Positions 41,544-51,476 of a stretch of DNA of 64,000 nucleotides are shown here, in pieces (within the stretch, counting starts at the first letter, position 1; each line of letters starts with the position of its first letter). Source of the DNA: Homarus americanus. Lineage: Eukaryota; Arthropoda; Malacostraca; Decapoda; Nephropidae. The notes below the pieces were generated by a model. It was not told the origin of the DNA, did not search any database, and saw only the letters and a list, made by a program, of their open reading frames with translations. Position numbers and translations under genes: made by a program. The stretch covers positions 6,920,162 to 6,984,161 of the forward strand of contig NW_024722158.1 of the NCBI RefSeq assembly GCF_018991925.1, read 5' to 3'.

Positions 41544-41607
41544 TGATGCTCTCTGATTGGTTGGGATTTAATTGATGGTAAGTGAATATCCAATCAGAGG
41601 AGGCATC
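41544..41607. promoter_or_regulatory. Inverted repeat of two CCAAT boxes
   Basis: GATGCTCTCTGATTGG (41544-41559 region) faces CCAATCAGAGGAGGCATC (41590-41607). The arms pair over 16-18 bases with one bulge around a ~30-base loop. NF-Y is the known factor for CCAAT cores. No gene start is visible nearby. Confidence 0.5.
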
Positions 41608-41679
41608 GTATTCCGCTTATTTCAACCTTTTTATTATTGACCTGAAGGTGAAACATAATCTAGGTGTTGTCTTTATTGA

Positions 41680-41726
41680 ACTGGTGGGTGAGGGTGGGTT
41701 GGGTGGGTGAGGGTGGGTTGGGTGAG
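41680..41726. repeat. 19-bp GGGTGAGGGTGGGTTGGGT repeat
   Basis: Two and a half copies. Confidence 0.9.
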
Positions 41727-41777
41727 AGAGAGAGAGCTAGAGAGATAATACGTGTGGGTGTTAAGTCTCTGGGGGTT

Positions 41778-41779
<2 letters not shown>

Positions 41780-41843
<64 letters not shown>
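41780..41843. repeat. (CA)n microsatellite
   Basis: About 32 perfect units. Confidence 0.97.
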
Positions 41844-41846
<3 letters not shown>

Positions 41847-41936
41847 CTTTGGTCACATCCTACACCCAATTACCATAACAACTACCCGGTAGCCTCTTGC
41901 GTCACCTCATCGCTATTTATAACACATTTTAAGTAC

Positions 41937-41988
41937 TGACGTCATCCCCCCTAAACCACTGACGTCATCTCCTGAATTAATGACGTCA
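41937..41988. promoter_or_regulatory. Cluster of three perfect CRE octamers
   Basis: TGACGTCA at 41937, 41960 and 41981, each followed by TC, in units of 21-23 bases (TGACGTCATCCCCCC, TGACGTCATCTCC, TGACGTCATCAC). The spacing is two helical turns. Function is inferred from the motif. Confidence 0.55.
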
Positions 41989-42046
41989 TCACTTTGAGAG
42001 GGTGGCGAAACAGACCAATCCCCTCCCAAGTTTGTTTCCTGTGTCC

Positions 42047-42048
<2 letters not shown>

Positions 42049-42078
<30 letters not shown>
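42049..42078. repeat. (GT)n microsatellite
   Basis: About 15 units. Confidence 0.96.
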
Positions 42079-42080
<2 letters not shown>

Positions 42081-42179
42081 TTGAGCATTTTCCTACGTCA
42101 TGTAATATGCAGATAAAACACGTCTCTTGATTTACGTCGTAACGGTAGCGCCTCTGTCTCTCTTTCTGGCTATATTTCG

Positions 42180-42180
42180 C

Positions 42181-42252
<72 letters not shown>
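42180..42252. repeat. (GA)n microsatellite
   Basis: About 36 units with one GGA interruption. Confidence 0.97.
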
Positions 42253-42255
<3 letters not shown>

Positions 42256-42281
42256 ATAATGGGTGTTCATAGAGCTAATGG

Positions 42282-42321
42282 TAATAGTAGTAGTAGTAGT
42301 AGTAGCATAGTATTAGTAGTA
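42282..42321. repeat. (AGT)n microsatellite
   Basis: About eight triplets plus interrupted ones. Confidence 0.94.
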
Positions 42322-42587
42322 GGTAAACATAACCTAGTCTTATTAAATGAACTCAGGCGTGTAATGACCATCGTTTTACACAGGTCGCCAAGCTCTCACG
42401 GTAACTACACGAGTGAAGTAAAACACCTCATATAATCATTAACCTTTGAGAATCCCATATACCTGGCCTAGATACCTGTTATACTTCTGTCTATCTGTCT
42501 GCCTGTTTATCTATCTGTCTGTCTGTCTGTAAAGTGGTGTAAATCCCCTAGTTCGCCATAATAAACAACAAGAAGAGATAACTTACG

Positions 42588-42658
42588 CCTAACCTAACCT
42601 AAGCTAACCTAAGCTAAGCTAACCTAAGCTAACCTAAGCTAACAACCTAACTTAACCT
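42588..42658. repeat. CCTAA/GCTAA tract
   Basis: CCTAACCTAACCTAAGCTAA and further alternations of CCTAA and GCTAA, a TTAGG-derived degenerate array. Confidence 0.88.
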
Positions 42659-42795
42659 CACAGTATTGATATAAATGACTACCAAAGACACCTGGGCAAG
42701 ACAGTGTTATACGATATACATAACTTTTGGTCTAATTTGGTTAAGAATCCCTGTCTATTCCTCCTAGTTATCGTAGTGACAAATTAGTACAGAAC

Positions 42796-42866
42796 GACAG
42801 ACAGACAGGGAGACAGACAGAGAGACAGACAGACAGAGAGACAGAGAGACAGAGAGACAGACAGAC
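42796..42866. repeat. (ACAG)n/(AGAG)n compound microsatellite
   Basis: GACAGACAGACAG alternates with GAGAGACAGAGAGAC. Confidence 0.95.
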
Positions 42867-42954
42867 GCATAAATTCAATATCCTTTTCCACAGCGCCACG
42901 GAGGCAAAAATGAGAACGAATGAAAGATAACTCGTCAATATATTTTTTTAGGGG

Positions 42955-43080
42955 GGTGAGAAAGAGAGAGATAGGGGTAGGGGAAGAGAGAGAATGGGGA
43001 AGGAGGGGAAGACAGAGGAGGGGAGGGAGATACAAGGAGAGGAGGTTAGGAGGGGGATGGGGGAGGGGAAGGTGAGGTGT
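42955..43080. repeat. Purine-rich tract
   Basis: GGGGAAGAG and GGGAGG words. Confidence 0.8.
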
Positions 43081-43149
43081 AAATTGAATTCAATGATTCC
43101 CAAAAACCTGACTTTGGTTTAGTGCCATATGATAAAACACCAATGCTAT

Positions 43150-43373
<224 letters not shown>

Positions 43374-43477
43374 TATACACACACACACACACACCCAGTA
43401 GGTATACATTAAAGGTACTTGACATAATAAAGTCTCTTGTTGACGGTGTAACTTAACACATGTGGGTCGTGATGATG

Positions 43478-43630
43478 ATGTTTTTGTTGTTTGTTTCTTG
43501 TTGCTGCTGTTATTGTTATTGTTGTTGTTAGTTGTTGTTGTTGTTGTTGTTATATACTGTTGGTGTTGTTAGTGTTATAATTGTTGTTTTTGTTATTACT
43601 GTCGTTGTTTTTAATGTTTTTGTTATTACT
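43478..43630. repeat. (TTG)n imperfect microsatellite
   Basis: GTTGTTGTT runs mixed with GTTATT. Confidence 0.93.
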
Positions 43631-44200
43631 TAAATGATAATTATATGTTACTTGTGTGTTACTTATATAGAAAATGTTATTGTGATGGCCGTGTCAGAGG
43701 GCCATCCAATCATACCTCTTATCTCCTCTTCCCTCCCCGGTCAACGCTGACCACATCAACTCCTTCCTCCCATCCTCTTCTTCTCCTCCAACCCCCAGCA
43801 CAACCTATCAACCCCCCCCAACAATGCAGGGTGGTGGTGGTGGTGACGAAATGGTCATCAACATGCACAATACAGGATTACACCTCGTTAAAACAGCTAA
43901 TGACGCTAATTGTAGGTCACTTATACGCCTCACCATCTCACACAATGCCGAGGCGGATATAACCACAGGATAAAAAATAAATAAACAAATACACAAACAA
44001 ACACAAACTACCCGAACGAAAAACATGGGCGTGGGGGAGGGTGTTCTTGTGATGTCACTGTTTACCTGCGAATAAGCACAGGGCGTATTTACGTATTCAC
44101 AAGGCAGCTCTCTCTCTCTCTCTCTCTCTGCAGCCTTGAGCCAACTGACGTCAAACTTGCATGGGTGGGGTGAGTATCAGGGGGTGACAGTAGCAGAAGA
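43631..44200. other. Unique spacer
   Basis: GATGGCC and GGCCATC around 43685-43707 form a small hairpin. A 105-aa frame (43645-43962, +) has no recognised family. A CRE octamer lies at 44146-44153 and (CT)n at 44108-44129. Confidence 0.45.
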
Positions 44201-44221
44201 AGGTTAGGTTAGGTTAGGTTT
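44201..44221. repeat. (GGTTA)n short interstitial tract
   Basis: Four TTAGG-type units. Confidence 0.88.
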
Positions 44222-44434
44222 GTCGTACGTCCGCCAGGCCACCAGGGGTTGACTGAGAGGAAGAGAGACAGACAGACTCCAGGAACTGCCATTTGTCTGG
44301 GGCCCAAAGTGTCGTACTGGAGAGAGAGAGAGAGAGACCAGCCCAGAGATTTAAAGAGCACCAACACTCCCAGGGCGAGCAACAGTGTGGGTTTAAAGGT
44401 CGTGAATCCATGCCCCTTATCTACTGTAGGCCAG

Positions 44435-44438
<4 letters not shown>

Positions 44439-44498
<60 letters not shown>

Positions 44499-44512
44499 GC
44501 GCGCGCGCACAC
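44439..44512. repeat. (AC)n-(GC)n-(AC)n alternating purine-pyrimidine tract
   Basis: (AC)n at 44439-44496 runs into GCGCGCGCGC (about 44497-44507) and back to ACAC, all strictly alternating. Confidence 0.97.
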
Positions 44513-44940
44513 ATCAATGGTCTTATATGTGTAGTTCTGTAGCTCTGTGTCCGTGAATATCGTGACTGCACGTATAGTGTAGTAATTCTATGTACGTGAA
44601 TATCTTTTCGATTTCATAATACGTACATGAATTAAATATATTTGGGAATGCATCTTTTTGTCATAAGTGAATCAAATAAGACGAATTAATTATTTCACCT
44701 TAAAGTTACGATAAAATATACGACTCTATCAGAACCTTGGAGCCTCAGGTTTAATAGGAAACACAGAGAGCCATAAACCCTTGTCACGTCCACAGATATT
44801 TCGTGGCGTCGGAAATTTGGCTGGACAAGGCAGGATAGAGCCAAGCCTCTGCCCTGCCTCTAGCGACACACACACACACCTATACTGCTGAGGCAACACG
44901 AGCTATATTGAGTTATCCTGTGTGTGTGTGTGTGTGTTCC
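44513..44940. other. AT-rich spacer with family A resemblance
   Basis: GGGAATGCATCTTTTTGTC then ATAAGTGAATCAAATAAGACG near 44645-44685 resembles family A. Short (AC)n near 44866 and (GT)n near 44921. Confidence 0.45.
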
Positions 44941-45260
44941 AAAGTCTCTCCTCTGACATGAGAGATAATACAACCACGTCTTATTATGTCAGAAGATCTC
45001 TCTCTCTCTCTCTCTCTCTCTCACTTTGATAGCAGAGAGACATTGAGATCTCTCACTTCCCTTCCATGTGCCAAAGAGATCTCCTTTGATGTGAGAGACA
45101 TATTGACGTATATAATTTTGCAACTGTGGTTCAAGCATCTCACAATTGAAGGGAGAGACACAGTGCTATCTCTCTCACCCACCGTGTTCAGGGATCTCAC
45201 CTTGATGGGAGAAATAAATTGGTATCTCTTCTTGCTGTCAGGAACGAAGAATTGGGTTCA
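44941..45260. repeat. Old ~60-75-bp tandem repeat, five copies
   Basis: (T)CTCAC(T/A)TTGATG(T/G)GAGAGACAT-type words near 44945, 45020, 45088, 45150 and 45198, each ending in (G)ATCTC. (CT)n has expanded in the second copy (44997-45022). The 93-aa frame across it is not convincing. Confidence 0.75.
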
Positions 45261-45285
45261 TTGCTGACACCCACAAAAAACAGAT

Positions 45286-45286
<1 letters not shown>

Positions 45287-45338
<52 letters not shown>

Positions 45339-45355
45339 TGTGTGTGAGTGTGTGG
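45287..45355. repeat. (GT)n microsatellite
   Basis: About 34 units with GAGT interruptions near the right end. Confidence 0.97.
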
Positions 45356-45544
45356 AGGAACTGCTGACCGTCCAAATGTTCCGTCTGTCAGCAAGTGAAT
45401 TTAAAGCCACACGGACATTGACAGATTATAGGCGACGTTTGAGTTATGGGTGACTTTAACCACTTTTGTATCCATTGGACAGTTAGTTTTATTCCTATCT
45501 ATTCCTGTCATTTATTCCTAATACCGTCTCTCTCTCTCTCTCTC
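45356..45544. other. Unique spacer
   Basis: No gene or repeat except a terminal (CT)n. Confidence 0.4.
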
Positions 45545-45775
45545 CTTACACTCACTCTTCTCTTATAACACTCTCCTTCACCTCTCACCCCTAACCTTTT
45601 CCCTAATCCCTAATATAGTACTCTCCTTACCACTCACACTTACCCTTATCCCCCTTATTCCTCACACTCTCTTACCCTTACCTCTTACATTAACCTAATC
45701 TAACCTTAAATCTAAACTAACCTAACCTAACCTACCTTAAACTAATCTAACCTAACATAACCTAATCTAATCCAT
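45545..45775. repeat. ACCCTTA / CCTAA-type degenerate tract
   Basis: CTTACC/CCCTAA words grade into CCTAACCTAACCTA at about 45717-45770. Confidence 0.75.
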
Positions 45776-45789
45776 ACAGGTAACGTTAA

Positions 45790-45832
45790 GCTTCTTAATC
45801 ATCAGGTGAAATAAGCTGACTGGGTTAAGCTC
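45790..45832 (+). repeat. Family B repeat copy
   Basis: CTTAATCATCAGGTGAAATA then AGCTGACTGGGTTAAGCT. Confidence 0.6.
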
Positions 45833-45982
45833 CCCCCCCCCCTTTACCCTCTTACCTAACAACACCTCAAAAGTCACTACCTTACACACCATTACTTTTT
45901 GCTGTGTCGTCAGTTATCTATGTGGGTTGGGGAGTCACTGACCAACTCACTCACTCACAGGTGGATAAAATACATCAGGATC

Positions 45983-46043
45983 TCAAGTCACAGCTCAGAC
46001 ACTCAAGTCACAGCTCAGACACTCAAGTCACAGCTCAGACACT
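45983..46043. repeat. 20-bp tandem repeat, three copies
   Basis: TCAAGTCACAGCTCAGACAC, identical copies. Confidence 0.97.
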
Positions 46044-46075
46044 CAGCAACATACATAAGGGACGTCCTCCTCCAC

Positions 46076-46211
<136 letters not shown>

Positions 46212-46376
46212 CCCCTACACGTGTCCTTCCATGCATACCTAACCAGTAAGTCGTCAACTCTAGGGGTGGACACAGGCGCCTCTTGACATGAATTACCTAA
46301 TAGTTCTTCCCCTACTGGCCGCCACCACACATGATTCTGCATGAATATTAGAGACAAATCTTCCTCCCAAACACAA

Positions 46377-46425
46377 GAGCGCCACTGCCAGTCTTACAGG
46401 CGAGCGAACGTTCATCTGGTGCGAG
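46377..46425 (-). repeat. Copy of the 20.8-kb hairpin repeat, inverse orientation
   Basis: Reverse-complemented, it reads CCAGATGAACGTTCGCTCGC then GGCAGTGGCG, parallel to CCAGACGAACATTCGCCAGC then ACAGTGGCG at 20.88 kb. Confidence 0.55.
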
Positions 46426-46481
46426 TTTTTCCATAAGAGAGGATGGAATGGAAAGCTTGGCGTCTGTGAGTGCTAGTGATG

Positions 46482-46509
46482 GTGTGTGTGTGTGTGTGTG
46501 TGTGTGTGT
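46482..46509. repeat. (GT)n microsatellite
   Basis: About 14 units. Confidence 0.95.
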
Positions 46510-46639
46510 TTCTCGTTGTTGCCATGTACCGCTATATTTCTCATTGTATCAAAATAAAAACAAAAGAATACCATAAGAATATTTCAGATATATTACTTAA
46601 TAGATCAGCTGGACCTCTAACCTCACCGCCCTCTCACAC

Positions 46640-46935
46640 ACCACATGTAAACAAATATGGCCGCCAAGTAAACCAATAGGGCCGTCATGTCAACAAATAC
46701 AACCATCATATAAACACAGAAGCCACAATATTATTAAAAATAGCCACAATGTCAACAATGATGGCCGCTACATAAACAAAGATGGCCGCTACATAAACAA
46801 AGATGGCCGTCATGTCAACAAATACAACCACCATATAAACACAGAAGCCACAATATTATTAAAAATAGCCACAATGTTAACAATGATGGCCGCTACATAA
46901 ACAAAGATGGCCGTCATGTCAACAATAAAAACAGC
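46640..46935. repeat. ATGGCCG(C/T) repeat with 124-bp higher-order unit
   Basis: Short units AAACAAAGATGGCCGCTACAT/GGCCGTCATGTCAACAAATAC. The block starting GCCGTCATGTCAACAAATAC at 46682 recurs at 46806. Confidence 0.92.
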
Positions 46936-47127
46936 CAGAATGAGTTATATACAGACTTTACCTGAGGGTCGTTTTACGGCTAATATGAAGGTTATGACTT
47001 ACCTGTAAAGCTCTGACGTGTGTACCTGGGTGCTTGATTGACCTTTAAGAGCCCTGACGTAGGTTACCGACTCACCTGTGGAAACAAACAAAACCTAATA
47101 TGAAATTTTCAATCTAAAAGTATTCAC
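46936..47127. other. Unique spacer
   Basis: No gene is recognised. Confidence 0.4.
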
Positions 47128-47227
47128 ATGACCTTTGACCCACGACCTCTAAATATTGACCTCTGACCCATGAACTCTAATCCTTGACCTCAGACTCGTG
47201 ACCTCTAACCCATGACATCTGACCCCA
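47128..47227. promoter_or_regulatory. Tandem TGACC(T/C) half-site array
   Basis: TGACCTTTGACCC, TTGACCTCTGACCC, TTGACCTCAGACTC, TGACCTCTAACCC and TGACATCTGACCCC follow each other at ~20-28 bp. The first two are direct repeats of an AGGTCA-type half site spaced by one base (DR1), the pattern bound by HNF4/RXR-class nuclear receptors. A plain minisatellite is the null explanation. Confidence 0.45.
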
Positions 47228-47339
47228 TAAAATCCTTAAGAGAATATCTCAAGGGGTTCAAGAGGTATTGGCCCCCGGTACAAGTCTGGCAAGTTTCAAA
47301 TTAATTGACTCGAAACTGAAGGAGTGACAATTAATTGTT
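47228..47339. other. Unique spacer
   Basis: No feature is recognised. Confidence 0.4.
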
Positions 47340-47560
47340 TATTATTTGCGAGAGAAAGACGAGGATAAGAAAGAGAAAGAGAGAAAGAAGAAGAGAGAGA
47401 AGAGAAATAATAATATGAAAAGGTGATAAACGAAGAGGGACATACAGAGTAGACTCAGGTAGAGGAATAAAGGATAATAACGAGTAATGAAAGAACGTCA
47501 AAAGTAACAGAGTCAGAAAAAAGGAGAGAGGAAGACGGAGAAAGGAAGGAGGTAAAGTGG
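47340..47560. repeat. Purine-rich tract
   Basis: GAGAAAGA and AGAAGAAGAGAG words. Confidence 0.8.
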
Positions 47561-47601
47561 GAAGATAAAGACAACAACAAAATCCCGTATACAGAACCTC
47601 A

Positions 47602-47673
47602 TCACCACACCCCACACCACCCATCACCACACACCACCCCTACCACACTACCACACCACACCACCACACCACA
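47602..47673. repeat. CCACA/CCACACC repeat
   Basis: CACCACACCACAC-type units, almost purely A and C. Confidence 0.9.
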
Positions 47674-47904
47674 CGGATTGACATGAAGAATGGCGTCCAA
47701 TTTCTCTTACTAGAAACACACTTTTCACTCAGCTCAAGACCCCGAAGCTAATTACAACCTGATTCACCCACCAGGAAAAGTTTTAATTAATGCCTCACTC
47801 ACTGTACGCGACGACTCACTCAAGAAACTGTTCTAAGAAAGGTGTGGTGGTGATGGCGAGGCGCGTCACGTAACACAACAGTGGCACAAGTTATTCTTTT
47901 ACCC

Positions 47905-47905
<1 letters not shown>
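47674..47905. other. Unique spacer
   Basis: GAATGGCGTCC near 47690 matches a word seen elsewhere. No gene is recognised. Confidence 0.4.

Positions 47906-47939
<34 letters not shown>
47906..47939. repeat. (GT)n microsatellite
   Basis: About 17 units. Confidence 0.96.
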
Positions 47940-47945
<6 letters not shown>

Positions 47946-48216
47946 GTGTCATCTCAAAGGCCTGTGTCATGAGCAACAGTTTTCCTTGCTAAAAGGACAC
48001 TTAAAAGAGTGTAGCAAACAAAGAGGAAGAAAAGGGAAAAAGAAAAGTAGGGGGAAGGGGGAGGGGGTTGAAAGATAAGAGAAATGAAAAACAAAATATA
48101 TGTGTTTTAGTTTCACTTTTTTTTGTTATCGCTGGCATCAGATGTCGACTGAGGCTCAAGGTTAAGGAGCTGAAAAAGAACGTGATTGGCTGACACAAAG
48201 ACACGTTTTGATTTGT

Positions 48217-48352
48217 TTTCCCCGACACGCTTAGACATATTCCCCGACACGCTTAGACATATTCCCCGACACGCTTAGACATATTCCCCGACACGCTTAG
48301 ACATATTCCCCGACACGCTTAGACATATTCCCCGACAAAACTTGGATCTTTT
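48217..48352. repeat. 22-bp tandem repeat, about six copies
   Basis: TTCCCCGACACGCTTAGACA then TA. Five copies appear identical and the last decays to TTCCCCGACAAAACTTGG. Confidence 0.97.
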
Positions 48353-48502
48353 CCCCGCCTCGGCTGCCTGTATTCACTCAACATAAGTCCCCTGGCAGTA
48401 CTTGTGATAAAAACTTAGTGAAGAAAGAGTAGTTCAGTTCTCAAAAGTTCTCCCACACTTCTCTTCTCTCTCTCAAATTTGAATAGGTAGACATTCAGAG
48501 AG

Positions 48503-48505
<3 letters not shown>
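48353..48505. other. Unique spacer
   Basis: No feature is recognised. Confidence 0.4.

Positions 48506-48555
<50 letters not shown>
48506..48555. repeat. (GA)n microsatellite
   Basis: About 24 units. Confidence 0.97.
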
Positions 48556-48557
<2 letters not shown>

Positions 48558-48659
48558 GATTGCTGACTCACCTCTGAGAGGAATACTAAAATATCGACTC
48601 ATCTGTGTCAACAAGGTGGGACAGGCGAAATGACGGTTTAGAAGCACAACCTCGCTGGT

Positions 48660-49180
48660 GGAAAGCCTTTTGAGGTGGGCGGTGGGGTTGGTAGGTGTCA
48701 GTAGGCAGGCTGGTAGGGTTGTTGCGCTGATCTAGCAACAGGGCGTTGGTAAGATGGTGACTAGCTGTGGTGTGGGCAGTAGTTGGTGGGTTTATGTGTT
48801 AGTAGTGGTGGGGTGGGGTTGTTGTGAAGTGGGTGGGTGAAGTGGGGCCGGTGATAACGGCGAGGGCATTCTTATTAGACAGCCAGAGAGGAAGGGAAGG
48901 GTGGCCAGGTGGGGCTGGGTGGGTTTGGGGGGGGGTTGTTGGTGGGTTTGAGGGACAGTTGATCGGTGGGTTGTGGGTTTGGGATGGATGTCGGAGCCCA
49001 GGGCCAGGTGGGCAGGAAAAGTAGGGAGAGGAGGGAAGGAGGGGGGGGGGCATGTGTGATGGGGACAGAAAAGACAGGAGGCATGAAATTGTCATGGTAC
49101 GTACTTCTAGAAATAGAGTGAAGGAGGGGCTGTGAGGTATTGATGATAGGGGGAGGGAGAGGGGGGATTGACACATACCT
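48660..49180. repeat. G-rich low-complexity region
   Basis: GGTGGG, GTTGGTGGGTTTG and GGGGGGGG words. The 130-aa minus-strand Pro/Ser/His frame is composition-driven. Confidence 0.75.
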
Positions 49181-49373
49181 TGATACCCCATACAAGCGGG
49201 GCCAAACTAGATGGCTGGGAGAGGAGGGACGGAAAGACTAAACCCATTCAATTTGTCAATCAGGAAATGTCGGGGGCCTGGCTGAAGCATAATGCAGCAA
49301 ATTGTGGTCAGAGGAACGAGAACCATAGAGAGAGATCACCTTACAGGGTAGGGGGGGGGGCAGCTGTATCGTC

Positions 49374-49473
<100 letters not shown>

Positions 49474-49484
49474 AGTCATCTCTA

Positions 49485-49575
49485 CCACCACCACTCGCTG
49501 CCTCTGCTACAAACAACCACCACCACCACTATTATCACTACCACCACCACTACAACCACTACCGCCACCGCTACC
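49485..49575. repeat. (CCA)n imperfect microsatellite
   Basis: ACCACCACCACTA-type units. Confidence 0.92.
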
Positions 49576-49718
49576 ACAATATAGTCAAACAGGCTAATCC
49601 CCAATTACACGAGAGTATTATATCCGAGTATTATAGGCTTTCGCGTTAAGCTATTTAATAAGCCTGTCGCATATGTCATCGATATGCGGTGTACCAGGAG
49701 ATTAAACAGGCATATTCC

Positions 49719-49724
<6 letters not shown>

Positions 49725-49791
<67 letters not shown>

Positions 49792-49841
49792 AAAATGAAT
49801 GCAGTATATGTCGTAAGCAGACACACACACACACACACACA
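49725..49841. repeat. (GT)n bounded by an inverted repeat, then (AC)n
   Basis: TCATTTTG precedes and CAAAATGA follows the (TG)n at 49725-49791. (AC)n follows at about 49820-49841. Confidence 0.95.
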
Positions 49842-50170
49842 GTAGCAGTATTGTGTAACATCACGTCCCAGGCTTGAGAACACTAACACGACCCTCTCAC
49901 ACTCTTATAAAATGCAGGTCAAATGGGCCCCAGTCCTGACAGACCCTAACGAGGCGTAGCTTAAACATTAGGAGTCGGGGCCCATTAAAATTTAGATTTA
50001 TTACAAGTGGGTGACATGTAATTCTTGGGTTGTGTCTATTAAGGCTGGGGCCCATTACGACTGGGCCCTCTGTCAATGGTTAGGTTAGGATGGGGTCTCT
50101 TCATCGACTTACTTTTAATACCCATTGATGCTTGTCGGCTGTACTGTGGATCACGAGGTCTTTGGCTCGA

Positions 50171-50173
<3 letters not shown>
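49842..50173. other. Unique spacer
   Basis: GGGCCC(A/C) words recur (GGGCCCCAGTC, GGGGCCCATTA twice), suggesting a worn 60-bp repeat. No gene is recognised. Confidence 0.45.

Positions 50174-50214
<41 letters not shown>
50174..50214. repeat. (GA)n microsatellite
   Basis: About 20 units. Confidence 0.97.
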
Positions 50215-50215
<1 letters not shown>

Positions 50216-50267
50216 ACACACCTCAACCATATTTCATAACAACATCCGGTAAAAGGAGAAATCTAGT

Positions 50268-50296
50268 TCACACACACACACACACATATATATATC
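50268..50296. repeat. (CA)n-(TA)n compound microsatellite
   Basis: CACACACACACACATATATATA. Confidence 0.9.
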
Positions 50297-50558
50297 GGCT
50301 CCATTCAATGTTATCATCAAACCCAAATAACAGGAGCGTGTGTTTGTGTATAGATCATATATGGTTGTTATAGATCATTATATATAGGCGTATAGCGGAT
50401 GTATAACCTCATTGTCAGCACCAAACACAACGACGCCGACATTATTGGAACCGTGGGAAAGCTCGAATCTCACTGCGGATGTCGGCACTCTTATAAAACC
50501 CGACAAAACATCTCCCGCGACCACCACCTGTTGTTGAGAGTCGATAGGCGTCACAGGT
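50297..50558. other. Unique spacer
   Basis: ATAGATCATATAT words repeat near 50350 and 50370. No gene is recognised. Confidence 0.4.
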
Positions 50559-50606
50559 TGATGATGATGATGATGATGACGATGACGAGGATGATGATGA
50601 TGATTA
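50559..50606. repeat. (GAT)n microsatellite
   Basis: About 15 triplets with GAC/GAG interruptions. Confidence 0.95.
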
Positions 50607-50659
50607 TTTTAAGGGTCCAAAATAGAGCACAATAAAAGACCAAGCACGTAAACAAAAAC

Positions 50660-50662
<3 letters not shown>

Positions 50663-50693
<31 letters not shown>
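50663..50693. repeat. (AC)n microsatellite
   Basis: About 15 units. CGCGCGCACACACACACG lies further on at about 50747. Confidence 0.95.
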
Positions 50694-50695
<2 letters not shown>

Positions 50696-50779
50696 TGACT
50701 CATACCTGATTATATGGATGGTGTCTGATGGTGGTAGTTTGCCTCACGCGCGCACACACACACGCCACTCTCTCGTTAA

Positions 50780-50990
50780 CTATGGGCGTGGGTGGGGTGA
50801 GGGTGTGGGTGGGGGTGGGTTGAAGACTGGTGTATTGTGTGGGGGGGGGATTGTAGGTGGGTGTGGGGCGTAGGACAGGTGGGTGTGGAGCGTAGGACAA
50901 GTGGGTGTTAGGTGTGGGCGTAGGACAGGTGGGTATTGGGTGTGGGCGTAGGACAGGTGGGTGTTGGGTGTGGGCGTAGGACAAGCGGTT
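50780..50990. repeat. 28-bp G-rich tandem repeat
   Basis: GTAGGACAGGTGGGTGTTGG then GTGTGGGC, starts near 50870 (22-bp short unit), 50892, 50919, 50947 and 50975. Preceded by GGGTGTGGG words. Confidence 0.93.
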
Positions 50991-51042
50991 ACAGGTATGA
51001 TAGGCACAGATGGTGAAATACGCGCGCACCGTGAGAGAAAGA

Positions 51043-51120
51043 GAGTGAATGAATAAATGAATGAATGAATGAATGAGTGAGTGAGTGAGTGTGAGGTTAG
51101 GTTAGGTTAGGTTAGGTTAA
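51043..51120. repeat. (GAAT)n, (GAGT)n and (GGTTA)n in series
   Basis: GAATGAAT and GAGTGAGT runs lead into five GGTTA units at 51095-51120. Confidence 0.95.
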
Positions 51121-51370
51121 GTATTTATACACTTAACTGTCTTCCACACCATGAACGAGATAAACCCATCGTTGGAAGTCATAAACAAGAGTCTAACCCC
51201 CCCGCCCCTTCATCTCTCTCTACCCTCCTCCTCCTCCCTGACGTGTTGCCAACCCGGGGTGTGAGCCATTACCACCATCCGTGTATTAACTAATGGACCC
51301 CACCAACAGTATTTACCTCGTGCTCGCTTAACACCCCCCTACTGCACCCCTTTATGGCCGACGAGGAGCT
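51121..51370. other. Unique spacer
   Basis: No gene is recognised. Confidence 0.4.
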
Positions 51371-51476
51371 GGCACCACTGTTGGCATCATTGTTGGCACC
51401 CCTGTTGGCATCATTGTTAGTGGAAGTGTTGGTATGCCTGTTGGCGGAAGTGTTGGCATCCCTGTTGGTGTTGGTA
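51371..51476. repeat. ~15-bp repeat, TGTTGGCATCATTG type
   Basis: TGTTGGCA(T/C)C, TGTTGGTATGCC, TGTTGGCGGAAG and similar, about eight units. Confidence 0.9.

Noticed and set aside
43645..43962. 105-aa plus-strand gene
   Set aside because: Mixed composition, but no recognised family. The start lies next to a (TTG)n tract and the frame crosses C-rich and GGT-rich low-complexity DNA.
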